Positions 42,816 to 51,059 of a DNA stretch of 54,392 nucleotides are shown in pieces. The stretch's first letter is position 1. Each line of letters opens with the position of its first letter. The stretch comes from Fretibacterium fastidiosum (GTDB taxonomy: Bacteria; Synergistota; Synergistia; Synergistales; Aminobacteriaceae): the NCBI RefSeq assembly GCF_000210715.1, contig NC_021038.1:2007089-2061480 (forward strand), read 5' to 3'. Under the pieces are notes generated by a model, which saw nothing but the letters and a program-made list of their open reading frames with translations, ran no database searches and was not told the DNA's origin. A program made the translations under genes and the position numbers.

Positions 42816-42840
42816 AAGGGGGCCGGAGATCGGCCCCCGT
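42816..42840 (-). terminator. Terminator of the third Synerg-CTERM gene
   Basis: GGGGGCCG and CGGCCCCC stem about 30 nt past the stop of paralog C; followed on the minus strand by TTATGAC. Confidence 0.65.
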
Positions 42841-42868
42841 TCCCAAGCTACGTTCGATCCGCTATCGA

Positions 42869-44092
42869 TTATCGTTTTTTCATCCTCGAGGCCAGCGGAA
42901 GGAGCCCCAGCAGAGGCAGGAAGGCATAGCCTGCGTTGCATCCGCCACCGCCGCTACCGCCACCGCCGCCGCCGCTACCGCCACCGCCGCCGCCGCTACC
43001 GCCACCGCCGCCGCCGCTACCACCACCGCCGCCGCCGCTACCGCCACCGCCGCCGCCACCAGAGGTTTTTTCGAACGTGGCCTCAATGGTGCCGTCGGAT
43101 GTGACGTTCTTCATCGTGTGGGTAGCCACCGCGCCGACGGAGGCGCCATTCACCTTGACGTCCTTGATCTTATAGTTCCTGTCGGGTGAAATCGTGAAGG
43201 CCTGATCCGCGCCGAAGGCTACCGTGACGGCACCCTTCGGCGCGATGGTGCCGCCGGCCCCTGCCGTGGCCGTCACCGTGACGGTCGCGGGGCGTCCCGG
43301 CCGGGACGTAATCGTGAAGTTGACGGCCTCGGAAAGGGTCCAGTTCTGGCCGTCCACGCCGGTAAACGTCACGTCCACCTTGGCCTTCACCGGAACGTCC
43401 TTGACGCTGTAGGCCGCATTGAGCGCCTTGGCCTGGATCTTGTTGGCGGCTCCATCCCAGGTGAGGGAGAGCTTGGCTGCGTCCAGTTTTGCGGGGTCGA
43501 AGTCGAACGCGACGCCGGCGACCTTGAGGTCCTTGAGAACCGCTCCGACCATAGGTTTGAGCGTCAGGGTCAGCGTGTCCTCTGAAGCCGTCGAGGTATC
43601 GATGGCGAGTGCCGCCTTGCTCTGATCTACGCTGACCGGATCCTTTGCGGTGATGTCGAAGGTGAACTTGGAGGATGTCCCCCCATTCTGCATTTTCAGC
43701 ACAAGCTTTCCCGTATCGCCCGGTTTCGTCCCGGCCGAGAACCCGAATGACCCCTCGTGGTTGGGAACCCCCACCCGGTAGTCGAGACCGGCAGAGGAAT
43801 CTTTCTGTATCTCGTTGGGCACCTTGAGGGGGAAGACGCCCTCCTGGCGCGTTCCCACCACATCGACCTTCGCACCGAGGAACATCTCGGAAAAGCCCTT
43901 TACCGTGAGGTCGGTCTCCCCTTCGACGCTTACATCCCCCGACTCCAAAGTCGAAGCCGCGTATTCGATGAAGAATTCGGTCTTCAGACCAGGAGGAGCA
44001 GCCGAAGCCGGCTTACCCTCAAACGTGATGGCGGCCAGAGCCAACACAAACAGTACTGACGCAGCCTTAAACTGCCTCAAACGCTTTGTCAT
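42869..44092 (-). CDS. Synerg-CTERM secreted protein, paralog C
   Basis: 407 residues. Signal peptide about 1-31, an N-terminal region close to paralog A (ASTLESGDVSVEGETDLTV), the shared cohesin-like domain (VAGVAFDFDPAKLDAAKLSL), the InlB-like repeat (TAGAGGTIAPKGAVTVAFG), then a long Gly-Ser linker of about 40 residues made of repeated SGGGGGG units, and the CTERM: Cys385, NAGYAFLPLLGLLPLAS, RMKKR. The A in PLAS departs from PLAL. ATG 44092; the frame extends upstream without a signal. Directly downstream of the AraC regulator gene. Role unknown. Confidence 0.85.
   Translation of the reverse strand: MTKRLRQFKAASVLFVLALAAITFEGKPASAAPPGLKTEFFIEYAASTLESGDVSVEGETDLTVKGFSEMFLGAKVDVVGTRQEGVFPLKVPNEIQKDSSAGLDYRVGVPNHEGSFGFSAGTKPGDTGKLVLKMQNGGTSSKFTFDITAKDPVSVDQSKAALAIDTSTASEDTLTLTLKPMVGAVLKDLKVAGVAFDFDPAKLDAAKLSLTWDGAANKIQAKALNAAYSVKDVPVKAKVDVTFTGVDGQNWTLSEAVNFTITSRPGRPATVTVTATAGAGGTIAPKGAVTVAFGADQAFTISPDRNYKIKDVKVNGASVGAVATHTMKNVTSDGTIEATFEKTSGGGGGGGSGGGGGGSGGGGGGSGGGGGGSGGGGGGSGGGGCNAGYAFLPLLGLLPLASRMKKR
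42946..43063 (-). repeat. 21-bp minisatellite encoding the Gly/Ser linker of paralog C
   Basis: About five copies of a 21-bp unit (CCGCCACCGCCGCCGCCGCT with one more base on plus), each adding seven residues (one Ser, six Gly). Units are nearly identical, with one CCACCACC variant. Unit number can change by slippage or recombination without breaking the frame. Confidence 0.85.
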
Positions 44093-44249
44093 GACGAACA
44101 ACACTTCCTTCCTTTTCGGTCTTCCCCAGGCTCCTTGAGCCCGGCACCGTGACAACGCCTCGCGTCCGTCCCTCGTTTGATCATTCCTCTGCTCATTCCC
44201 GGGAGCGTACACGAACCTCCCCGTAGATGTAGATAATGAGAGCCTGCGT

Positions 44250-44313
44250 GCAATTAGGTTATCACGCTGCCTTGAAAAAGAATGTTCCGTTTTTGTCCTT
44301 TTCCTGTTTCGTT
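44250..44313 (-). promoter_or_regulatory. AraC-type operator and promoter of paralog C
   Basis: Minus-strand AACGAAACA (44313-44305) and AACGGAACA (44291-44283), 22 bp apart, followed by CTTTTTCAAGGCAGCGTGATAACCT, in which TAACCT is the likely -10. The element lies directly downstream of the regulator gene. Confidence 0.5.
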
Positions 44314-44322
44314 ATTGACTTT

Positions 44323-45246
44323 TTAAGAGGAAAATCTGGAGGTCCGGGGCACTTCGTTGAGGGATTTTCGGCGGTATTCGGTGGGAGAGAGCCCGGTTTT
44401 CTGGCGGAACACGCGCGCGAAGTGGCTGGGGTTGGGGAATCCGCAGAGCTTCCCCACTTCGGCGATGGTGCACCGGGGGTCCTTCAGGATATCCATCGCG
44501 CGGTGGATGCGGATCAGCATCTGGAACTGGCGGGGCGTCATGCCCGTGTGAGCGCGGAACTTGCGCAGGGCAGTAAACTTGTTGACATGGACGATTTGGG
44601 AGACCTCCGAGAGAGGACAGGGGTCACTGCGTTCGCTCAGGTGCTCGACGGCCCGGTCCAGCTCCGCGTCGCTTGGGACGCGCTGTTCCGTGGCCGCCGC
44701 GGAGAAACGGAGCCTGCGAATGAGGCAGACGGCAAGCTGGATGACGATACAGTCGACCATCACTCCGGACCCGATGCCTGGGCTGCCCCTTCTGCCCCCC
44801 CCGTACTCGATGAAGAATGCGCGCATCAGGGCTTTGAGCTCGGGGTCGTAGGGGATCAGGTCGTTCTCGAAAACCGTGTCGGGACTGCCGCGCAGGGTAC
44901 GGCACATCTTTTGGAAGAAGGCATAGCGGAAGTAGAGGCTGATGAAGGAGACGTTGGGGATCGGCTCGGTCACCGCGTGGGGCTGACTGCCGTTGACGGG
45001 GTAGATGGAGCCGGCTGGGACGAAGATGGGGTGTCCATCCCTCGTCCCGCCCCGAACCGGGGAGAGGGCGATGAAGAACTGCACGCTCTCGTGCCGGTAG
45101 CTGTTGGGCAGCATACAGACCGGCCTGCGGCTCACGATCACGGTCAGGTTGTTCGTCCTGAAGAACTCCAGGTAGGGGTTGTTTCCGATGAACTCGCGGA
45201 ACGGCACCCAGGGGCGGGTGACCTTCTCGGAGAGGTTGTCCTTCAT
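44323..45246 (-). CDS. AraC-family transcriptional regulator
   Basis: 307 residues. The N-terminal two-thirds is a cupin-like sensor region (about 1-190; FVPAGSIYPVNGSQPHAV is typical of the AraC ligand-binding fold). The C-terminal third has two helix-turn-helix motifs: LSEVSQIVHVNKFTALRKF (about 215-235) and IAEVGKLCGFPNPSHFARVF (about 265-285), followed by GLSPTEYRR, the family signature. ATG 45246 is preceded by GGAGG at 9 nt. It is the only regulator near the three Synerg-CTERM genes, all of which carry a matching direct-repeat motif, so it is the likely activator. Inducer unknown. Confidence 0.9.
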   Translation of the reverse strand: MKDNLSEKVTRPWVPFREFIGNNPYLEFFRTNNLTVIVSRRPVCMLPNSYRHESVQFFIALSPVRGGTRDGHPIFVPAGSIYPVNGSQPHAVTEPIPNVSFISLYFRYAFFQKMCRTLRGSPDTVFENDLIPYDPELKALMRAFFIEYGGGRRGSPGIGSGVMVDCIVIQLAVCLIRRLRFSAAATEQRVPSDAELDRAVEHLSERSDPCPLSEVSQIVHVNKFTALRKFRAHTGMTPRQFQMLIRIHRAMDILKDPRCTIAEVGKLCGFPNPSHFARVFRQKTGLSPTEYRRKSLNEVPRTSRFSS

Positions 45247-45295
45247 CCCGTTATCCCTCCTCGACACAAGCCCTCAAGGCCGGCGAGATCGTCAG

Positions 45296-45350
45296 TCCCC
45301 CCTCCGGGGAGCCTTCCGGCTGCCGTTCGCCCTTGCTCACGGGCTGTCAG
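45296..45350 (+). repeat. Dispersed repeat, second family (copy)
   Basis: CCCCCCTCCGGGGAGCCTTCC, GGCTGCCGTTCGCCCTTGC and TCACGGGCTGTCAG match the element at 39977-40035, overlapping the 3' end of the puuD-like gene by a few bases. Confidence 0.75.
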
Positions 45351-46087
45351 TCACCACAACGGGCTGCGGCACGGGCTGTCAGGTCCTGAAACAGGGCGTT
45401 CATCACGGGAACGGACTCGATCAGGTCCTCCGGATGCCACTGGGTGGCGACGATCAGCCCGTCGGCGCTCTCAATGGCCTCCACGATTCCGTCCTCCGCC
45501 TGAGCGGAGACGGCCAGGCCCTTTCCCAACGCCTTGACGGACTGGTGGTGCAGGCTGTTCACCGGCACAGCCTCCCGCCCCAGAAGTCGGGCCAGCCGGG
45601 TGCCCGGCACAACGCACGCCGTCTGCGTGACGACGTGGCGCTTCTCCGTCTGAACGTGCGTCAGGTGGTCCTCCCCCCGCTCCCCGATGTCCTGGTACAG
45701 GCTGCCGCCGCAGGCGACGTTCAAAAGTTGGGCCCCCCGGCAGATGCCAAGCATGGGGACCTGCCGTTCCATGGCGTATCGCGCAGCGTGAAACCAACAT
45801 TCGTCGAGGGCGCGATCGACCTCCCCCAGCTTCTCGTGCGGCGCCTCCCCGTAGTAGGCGGGGTCCACGTCGTCCCCGCCGGGGAACAGCAGCCCGTCGC
45901 ACGCCTCAAGAAGGGGGTCCATCAGGCTCAGGTCGCTGACGAAGGGCAGGATGACGGGGACGCCGCCGTTGTTCGCCACGGAGCGGACGCAGGTGTCGTT
46001 CGTGAAGCTGCGGCGCATGACGCTCCCGGAGGTGGAAGACGTTGTCACCAGGATGTTGCCCAGAATTCCGATAATCGGCTTTGCCAT
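45347..46087 (-). CDS. Peptidase C26 / gamma-glutamyl-GABA hydrolase-like protein (PuuD type)
   Basis: Class I glutamine amidotransferase-fold hydrolase, 246 residues. The catalytic triad is visible: Cys116 in MLGICRGAQ, His218 and Glu220 in TQWHPED. The DGLLFPGGDDVDP loop and NSLHHQSVK segment are PuuD-like. PuuD hydrolyses gamma-glutamyl-GABA in putrescine breakdown; other members act on different gamma-glutamyl amides. No other polyamine gene is nearby, so the substrate is open. ATG 46087 is preceded by GGAGG at 8 nt. The last 24 codons were copied to 40036-40107. Confidence 0.85.
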   Translation of the reverse strand: MAKPIIGILGNILVTTSSTSGSVMRRSFTNDTCVRSVANNGGVPVILPFVSDLSLMDPLLEACDGLLFPGGDDVDPAYYGEAPHEKLGEVDRALDECWFHAARYAMERQVPMLGICRGAQLLNVACGGSLYQDIGERGEDHLTHVQTEKRHVVTQTACVVPGTRLARLLGREAVPVNSLHHQSVKALGKGLAVSAQAEDGIVEAIESADGLIVATQWHPEDLIESVPVMNALFQDLTARAAARCGD

Positions 46088-46123
46088 GTTCAAGTCCTCC
46101 TCGCCCGCGATGGGCCCCGCACC

Positions 46124-47746
46124 TCAACTCGATGCCCGTTCCGATTCGTCCTGCGCGCGCCGGCCCTCCGGCCTGCCGCGCATCTCCGCGATGGCTCGCT
46201 CCAACTCGTCCGCGGCGCTGCCGAAGGAGGTCTGCCGCCGAAGCTCGGACGCCACCGGGGCCGCTTCCTCCGCCCGCCGCTCCGCTTCACCCCCCTGCCC
46301 CGTTGGGGCTTTCCCGGCAGGCTCCGTCGGGGCCTCCCCAGCGTGCTCCAGAGGGGCTTCCTCAGCAGGCTCCACTGGGTCGCTGACAAGAGCCCCTGAA
46401 GGGGGCGATTCCTCGTCAGACCTCGACGAAACGGCCTCATGGGCGGGCGTCGATGCCTCGGCCGTTGCCGTGGGGTCTGCCAGCAGGAACGGCGCCGGCT
46501 CGGCCTCCATGGGCGCCGGTTCCTGCGACGGCGCTTCCCGCTGCGATCTCCGGTCGTCGGGCCGGGGGGTGAGCGGCGCGGCCCCAGCCTGGCGCCGTGC
46601 CGTGGGGGGCGTTCCTTGAAGGGCGGCCAGGGGCTCCAGGTTCAGGACCGCCGCGGTGGTCAGCTCCAGCGCGTCCTGCTGCAGCGCGAAGTCGGGCTGA
46701 TAGCGACGGATGAGGGACAATCCGCGCCCGTCGCCCCAGGCGGCCCCCAGCAGCTGAAAGACCTTCATCAATCGGAAGTTGCGGCAGGCGCTCTCGCCCC
46801 GGTGCTGCGTCCGCATCAGGCCGGGGTTCTTGAAGCGGGCGGAGGCCGGTCCACCCCTCAGCAGCACCGTCACGTCTCCGCCGTCGTAGTCCGCGTGCAG
46901 GAGCGCGTTGACGAAGCACTCGCGAAAGGCTGCGGCGCAGGCCGGGGAGAGGCTGCGGGTGAGGCGGGGCATCAGGTCGGAGTACGCCTTCCAGAGGTTG
47001 CGCACCTCCAGGGCCTCGCCGTCGGCGTTTCCCCTGCGGACCTCCGCCCGGACGCGGGTGGCCCTGCGGCCCAGCATGAGGTGTCCTGCCTGGGTGACGG
47101 CGCCGCCTGAGAGGACCTGCGCGCGGGCCAAAAACGCCTCGAGGGACAGCTCCGACCACTCCGGCCGGCGCCGGACCACCGCGGAGCGGAAGGAGGCGAC
47201 GCTCTCCTCGTGAAGGTCGTCGAGGCTCATGCCGCGGATCGGACGATCGTCCTTCAGCCTCTCGAGGGCGTCCAGCCCCAAACGGAAGCGCGCTCCGACG
47301 CCCGACAGGAAGCCCACGCCCTCCGTTCGCCGCCAAGTTCCGCGGGCGTAGTCCTGCCCGATGCACACGGGGCGCTCGTGCCACTCCGCCGGCAGGACGC
47401 GGGCCAGCAGGATCGGCGCAGGGTCCCTCAATACGTGAAAGGTGACGGAGAGCGCCGTGCTGAAGGTCCGGCCATCCCCGCAGTCGACCGCGAGTTGATC
47501 GCGCAGCACGTCCGGGCTCCGGAGCCCCCGCGGCTCGGCGCGGCTTTCCTCTTCAAGCCACTCCGCCCCCAGGACGACCCAGCCTCCGGCGCCGTTGGCC
47601 ATGCCGCAGGCCGTGGGGGCAAAGAGGGGAAGCTCCTCCACGGTCAAAAATTGGCGGTCCTCGTTCGCCGTCCGAGCCAAAAATTCGTCGAACGTCGAAA
47701 ATCCGGCGGCCGCCCTGTCTCTCCTCATCTCCACGAAAAACTGCAC
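46124..47746 (-). CDS. AlbA/Schlafen-like protein with HATPase_c_4 domain and long low-complexity tail
   Basis: About 540 residues. The first 110 residues resemble the AlbA_2 (Schlafen-like) fold (AFPTACGMANGAGGWVVLGAE-type strand pair). A second part around 275-360 has FRECFVNALLHADYDGGDVTV and FKNPGLMR, the HATPase_c_4/ RecG-like regulator pattern. From about residue 400 the chain is rich in Pro, Ala, Glu and Gln and looks disordered. Related proteins are often annotated as transcriptional regulators or ATP-dependent helicase-like. Start GTG 47746 chosen for GGGAG 7 nt upstream; ATGs at 47785 and 47845 lack a ribosome site. Function not assigned. Confidence 0.65.
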   Translation of the reverse strand: MQFFVEMRRDRAAAGFSTFDEFLARTANEDRQFLTVEELPLFAPTACGMANGAGGWVVLGAEWLEEESRAEPRGLRSPDVLRDQLAVDCGDGRTFSTALSVTFHVLRDPAPILLARVLPAEWHERPVCIGQDYARGTWRRTEGVGFLSGVGARFRLGLDALERLKDDRPIRGMSLDDLHEESVASFRSAVVRRRPEWSELSLEAFLARAQVLSGGAVTQAGHLMLGRRATRVRAEVRRGNADGEALEVRNLWKAYSDLMPRLTRSLSPACAAAFRECFVNALLHADYDGGDVTVLLRGGPASARFKNPGLMRTQHRGESACRNFRLMKVFQLLGAAWGDGRGLSLIRRYQPDFALQQDALELTTAAVLNLEPLAALQGTPPTARRQAGAAPLTPRPDDRRSQREAPSQEPAPMEAEPAPFLLADPTATAEASTPAHEAVSSRSDEESPPSGALVSDPVEPAEEAPLEHAGEAPTEPAGKAPTGQGGEAERRAEEAAPVASELRRQTSFGSAADELERAIAEMRGRPEGRRAQDESERASS

Positions 47747-47887
47747 GGACGATCTCCCATTCTCCAACGAAAAAAGTCCCTCCATCGGCGAAAGCGCGCC
47801 TTGGGCGTCGATGGAGGCCCGACGACACCTGCGTCTATTATCCATGAAAGCGCGGGGAAGGGCAAGGGCCCGCCACGGAGCGTCGTC

Positions 47888-47911
47888 AAAAAACTCCCCC
47901 TTGCGGGGGAG
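47888..47911 (-). terminator. Terminator of the adenine deaminase-permease operon
   Basis: CTCCCCC (47894-47900) and GGGGGAG (47905-47911) form a 7-bp stem with a TTGC loop, followed on the minus strand by TTTTTTG. Confidence 0.85.
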
Positions 47912-47947
47912 CGAAAAACGTCCGGGGCCGAGACGCCGCAGGCCGGC

Positions 47948-49267
47948 TCAGGAGAGGAGCTCCTTCAGGGCGAACAGGATGGCCAAAAAGGTCATGAGGC
48001 CGCTCACGTCGCGGAACTTGCCGGACAAGCTCTTGACGAGCACGTAGGAGACGACGCCGAACTCGATGCCCGTCGCGATGCTGTAGGTCAGGGGCATCAT
48101 CGTGAAGCCCAGGATCGCGGGGAAGACGTCCGTCCACTCGTCGTAATCCAGGTCCCGAAGGCTCATCATCATGTAGACGCCCACCAGGATCAGGGCGGGG
48201 GCCGTGGCGCAGCTCGGGACGATGCCCACGACGGGCGTGAAGAAGATGGCGACGATGAAGAGGACGGCGGTCACGACAGAGCTGAGGCCCGTTCGTCCCC
48301 CCTGGGCCACGCCGCTGGAGCTCTCGACGTAGGAGGTGACCGTCGAGGTCCCCAGGATCGCGCCGGCGACGGTGCCGACGGCGTCGGCCATGAGGGCGCC
48401 CTTCGCCCTGGGCAGACGCCCCCGATCGTCCAGCAGCCCGCTGCGGCTGCAGACGCCCACCAGCGTCCCCACGGTGTCGAAGAAGTCCACGAAGAAGAAG
48501 GTGAACACCACGACCCAGAAGTCCGGCTCACGAACGAGGGAGAAGTCCATCTTCCAGAACAGCGGCTCGATGGAGGGCGGCATCGAGACGAGCGTATCGG
48601 GCAGCGTCGTGATCCCGCAGGCGGCCGCGAGGACGGTGACGGCCAGGATGCCGATCAGGAGGGCGCCGTGGACGCGGTGGGCGGTGAGCACGGCCATCAG
48701 GAGCAGCCCGACGATGGCGAGGAGCGCCGGGACGTTGTCGCCGATCTGTCCCAGGGCGATGAGGGTCGCGTCGTTGTGGACGACGATGCCGACGCTCTTC
48801 ATCCCGATGAAGGCGATGAAGAAGCCGATGCCCGCCGAGATGCCGACCTTGAGCGCCTTCGGGATGGTGTTGACCACCATCTCGCGGATGCGGGTCAGCG
48901 TCAGCAGGATGAAGATCGCGCCCTCGATGAACACGGCGGCCAGGGCCATCTGCCAGGTGACGGGGGCCCCGTTGATCTGCATTCCCAGCACGACGGTGTA
49001 GGTGAAGAAGGCGTTGAGGCCCATGCCCGGCGCCAGCCCGATGGGGTAGTTGGCCAGCACGGCCATCAGGAACGTGGCGAGAGCCGAGCTGAGGCAGGTG
49101 ACCACCACCAGCGCGTTGAAGTCCATGCCCGTCTTGCTCAGGATGGCCGGGTTGACGAAGACGATGTAGGACATGGTGACGAAGGTGGTCAGGCCGGCCA
49201 GGAACTCCGTGCGGACGGAGCTCCCCGCCTCCCTGACGTGGAACGTGCGATCCAGAAACGACATCAT
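47948..49267 (-). CDS. NCS2 family purine permease (AzgA type)
   Basis: Proton-linked uptake of adenine, guanine or hypoxanthine. 439 residues with about twelve helices. AzgA-group motifs: TEFLAGLTTFVTMSYIVFVNPAIL near the start, LANYPIGLAPGMGLNAFFTY, and in the second half FFVDFFDTVGTLVGV and TSTVTSYVESSSGVAQGGRTGLSS. AAGGGG precedes the ATG. It follows adenine deaminase by 16 nt on the same strand, so adenine uptake and deamination work together. Confidence 0.92.
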   Translation of the reverse strand: MMSFLDRTFHVREAGSSVRTEFLAGLTTFVTMSYIVFVNPAILSKTGMDFNALVVVTCLSSALATFLMAVLANYPIGLAPGMGLNAFFTYTVVLGMQINGAPVTWQMALAAVFIEGAIFILLTLTRIREMVVNTIPKALKVGISAGIGFFIAFIGMKSVGIVVHNDATLIALGQIGDNVPALLAIVGLLLMAVLTAHRVHGALLIGILAVTVLAAACGITTLPDTLVSMPPSIEPLFWKMDFSLVREPDFWVVVFTFFFVDFFDTVGTLVGVCSRSGLLDDRGRLPRAKGALMADAVGTVAGAILGTSTVTSYVESSSGVAQGGRTGLSSVVTAVLFIVAIFFTPVVGIVPSCATAPALILVGVYMMMSLRDLDYDEWTDVFPAILGFTMMPLTYSIATGIEFGVVSYVLVKSLSGKFRDVSGLMTFLAILFALKELLS

Positions 49268-49283
49268 GACAAAGACACCCCTT

Positions 49284-51047
49284 CTAAGAGATTGAGTTGG
49301 GTACGGCGGTCGCGTCCCCCTGCTGCGGGGCCCGGCCGCCTTCGGGAAAGAGGGGCTGAACTCCGCCCCTCATGATATCGACGTACCCCTGATCCGTGAT
49401 GCGGAGGTTGGGGACGACGGAGAGGCACAGGAAGGACAGGGCCATGAACGGGTGGGGCAGCTGCACGCCCAGCTGCTCCGCCCCCCGCTCCAGGTCCTCC
49501 AGAGCGCGGGCGACGCTCTCGGCGTCCAGGTGGGTCATCAGGCCGCCGATGGGCAGGGGAAGGCTGCCGCGCACGGACCCTCCCTCCGCGAGGACCAGGC
49601 CGCCGCCCGTCTCGCACAGGCACTTCAGCGCCGTGGCGATGGACCGGTCGTCCATGCCGACGGTCACGAAGTTGTGCGCGTCGTGAGCCACGGACGAGGC
49701 GATGGCGCCGCGCTGCATCCCAAAGCCCGTGACGAAGCCGACGGCAAAGCGTCCCGTGCCGTGGTGGCGCTCCAGCACGACAATCTTGGCGAGGTCGCGG
49801 GACGGGTCGGGGACGGCGTTCCCCTCCGACACGAGCGGGGGCATCCGCCGCGAGCCGGTGATGATCTCGCCCGGCTGCATCTCGATGACGTTCATCGTCT
49901 CGCCCCCGGCGGGGACGCGAAGCTGCTCCTCGGTGAGGGGCATCGTCTGCACAGCGTGGGGCAGGGGGATGGAACGCGCCTGCGCGCCCTTGACCGCGAC
50001 GCCGTCCTGGACGACGGCGCGTCCGTCCTTCCAGACGTGCTTCACGTTGAAGCTCGCCAGGTCATCGACCAGCACGAGGTCCGCTCGGCGTCCGGGCGCG
50101 ATGGCCCCCCGATCCCACAGGTGGAAGTAGTCCGCCGGCGAGAGCGTCGTCAGGCGAAGGGCCACGAGGGGGTCCACGCCCTCCTCGATCATGATGCGCA
50201 GCTTGGCGTCCATGTGCCCCGTGTCCCGGATGTAGCGCGCCGTGGCGTCGTCCGTCACGACCATGCAGCGCGCGGCCAGGAACGGGTTCTCCTTCACCAG
50301 AGGAAGGAGCGTCCGCAGGTTGGGGAAGGAGGCGCCCTCGCGCATCATCACCCACATGCCGCGCCGCAGCTTCTCCCGCGCCTCATCGAGGTCCACGCAC
50401 TCGTGGTCCGACGAGACGCCCGAGGTGAGGTAGGCGTTCAGGTCCTTTCCCGAAACGCCCGGCGCGTGGCCCGTCAGGACGACGTCGCCCGCCGCCGCCA
50501 CCCTGCCCCACACGTCCGGGTCCCCTTCGATGAGCGCGGGGTAGTTCATCAGCTCCCCCAGGTGGGTGCACCACCCCTCCCGAAGCATCTCCCGAACGGC
50601 CATCATGTCCAGCTCATCCCTCGGCGTTTCGAGGCGGGACGCGGGGACGCAGGAGGGCGCGCCCAGGAAGACGTCGACGGCCAGTCCGCGGCTCGCCAGG
50701 TACATGTAGCGGACGCCGGGGAGGCCCAGGGCGTTCGCTATCTCGTGGGGGTCCGCCATGACGGTGGTCGTCCCGTGGACCACCACGGCGTCCGCGAAGG
50801 CCGCCGGCGCCATCAGGCTGCTTTCGATGTGGACGTGCCCGTCGATCAGGCCGGGGACCAGGACGGCCCCCGCCGCATCCAGGACACGGTGCCCCTCGTA
50901 GCCCCTGCCGACGCCCGCGATCCGGTCCCCGCAGACGGCGACGTCGGCCTCCTCGTACTCCAGGGTAAAGACGTTCGCGACGCGGGCCCCCCGAATCACG
51001 AGGTCCGCAGGCCGGCTGCCCCTGGCAACTGCGGCCAGTGTGTTCAT
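49284..51047 (-). CDS. ade: Adenine deaminase
   Basis: Converts adenine to hypoxanthine and ammonia. 587 residues in the amidohydrolase fold: LVIRGARVANVFTLEY at the start, LIDGHVHIESSL with His71 and His73, HGTTTVMADPHEIANALG, EGWCTHLGELMNYP, LTGHAPGVSG, ISSDHECV-type SSDHECVD, and the C-terminal ade domain (SVAHDAHNFVTVG, GLVLAEGGSV, PNLRITDQG). GGGAGAG precedes the ATG. First gene of a two-gene purine operon. The next upstream gene (51060) is the AT-richer restriction pair, only 12 nt away, so the R-M pair is inserted at this operon's 5' end. Confidence 0.96.
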   Translation of the reverse strand: MNTLAAVARGSRPADLVIRGARVANVFTLEYEEADVAVCGDRIAGVGRGYEGHRVLDAAGAVLVPGLIDGHVHIESSLMAPAAFADAVVVHGTTTVMADPHEIANALGLPGVRYMYLASRGLAVDVFLGAPSCVPASRLETPRDELDMMAVREMLREGWCTHLGELMNYPALIEGDPDVWGRVAAAGDVVLTGHAPGVSGKDLNAYLTSGVSSDHECVDLDEAREKLRRGMWVMMREGASFPNLRTLLPLVKENPFLAARCMVVTDDATARYIRDTGHMDAKLRIMIEEGVDPLVALRLTTLSPADYFHLWDRGAIAPGRRADLVLVDDLASFNVKHVWKDGRAVVQDGVAVKGAQARSIPLPHAVQTMPLTEEQLRVPAGGETMNVIEMQPGEIITGSRRMPPLVSEGNAVPDPSRDLAKIVVLERHHGTGRFAVGFVTGFGMQRGAIASSVAHDAHNFVTVGMDDRSIATALKCLCETGGGLVLAEGGSVRGSLPLPIGGLMTHLDAESVARALEDLERGAEQLGVQLPHPFMALSFLCLSVVPNLRITDQGYVDIMRGGVQPLFPEGGRAPQQGDATAVPNSIS

Positions 51048-51059
51048 CGACTCTCCCTC

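Larger units (their letters stand above)
42541..42868. other. Gap between paralogs B and C: leader, regulatory motif and terminator
   Basis: Holds the leader (about 160 nt) of paralog B, its direct-repeat motif (42737-42767), and at 42798-42840 the start of the next unit with terminator. No gene seen. Confidence 0.6.
40098..44340. repeat. Three tandem paralogous units (secreted-protein array)
   Basis: Units of about 1.24, 1.46 and 1.54 kb at 40098-41339, 41340-42797 and 42798-44340. Each starts on the plus strand with GAACGGACTTGAT or GAACGGACTCGAT, followed by a GGGGGCC/GGCCCCC terminator, a Synerg-CTERM gene, a leader, a direct-repeat motif, and CGGAGGTCC or TGGAGGTCC. The 13-mer also occurs at 45409-45421 in the puuD-like gene, which suggests how duplication copied a piece of that gene. 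Confidence 0.85.

Noticed and set aside
42946-43063. Regular short repeats that could suggest a CRISPR array
   Set aside because: Units are 21 bp, contiguous without spacers and in frame in a protein gene (Gly/Ser linker).
47210-49375. 721-codon plus-strand frame over the NCS2 permease and AlbA-type genes
   Set aside because: Shadow frame with Asp/Glu/His-rich repeats that mirror the permease codons; no ribosome site.
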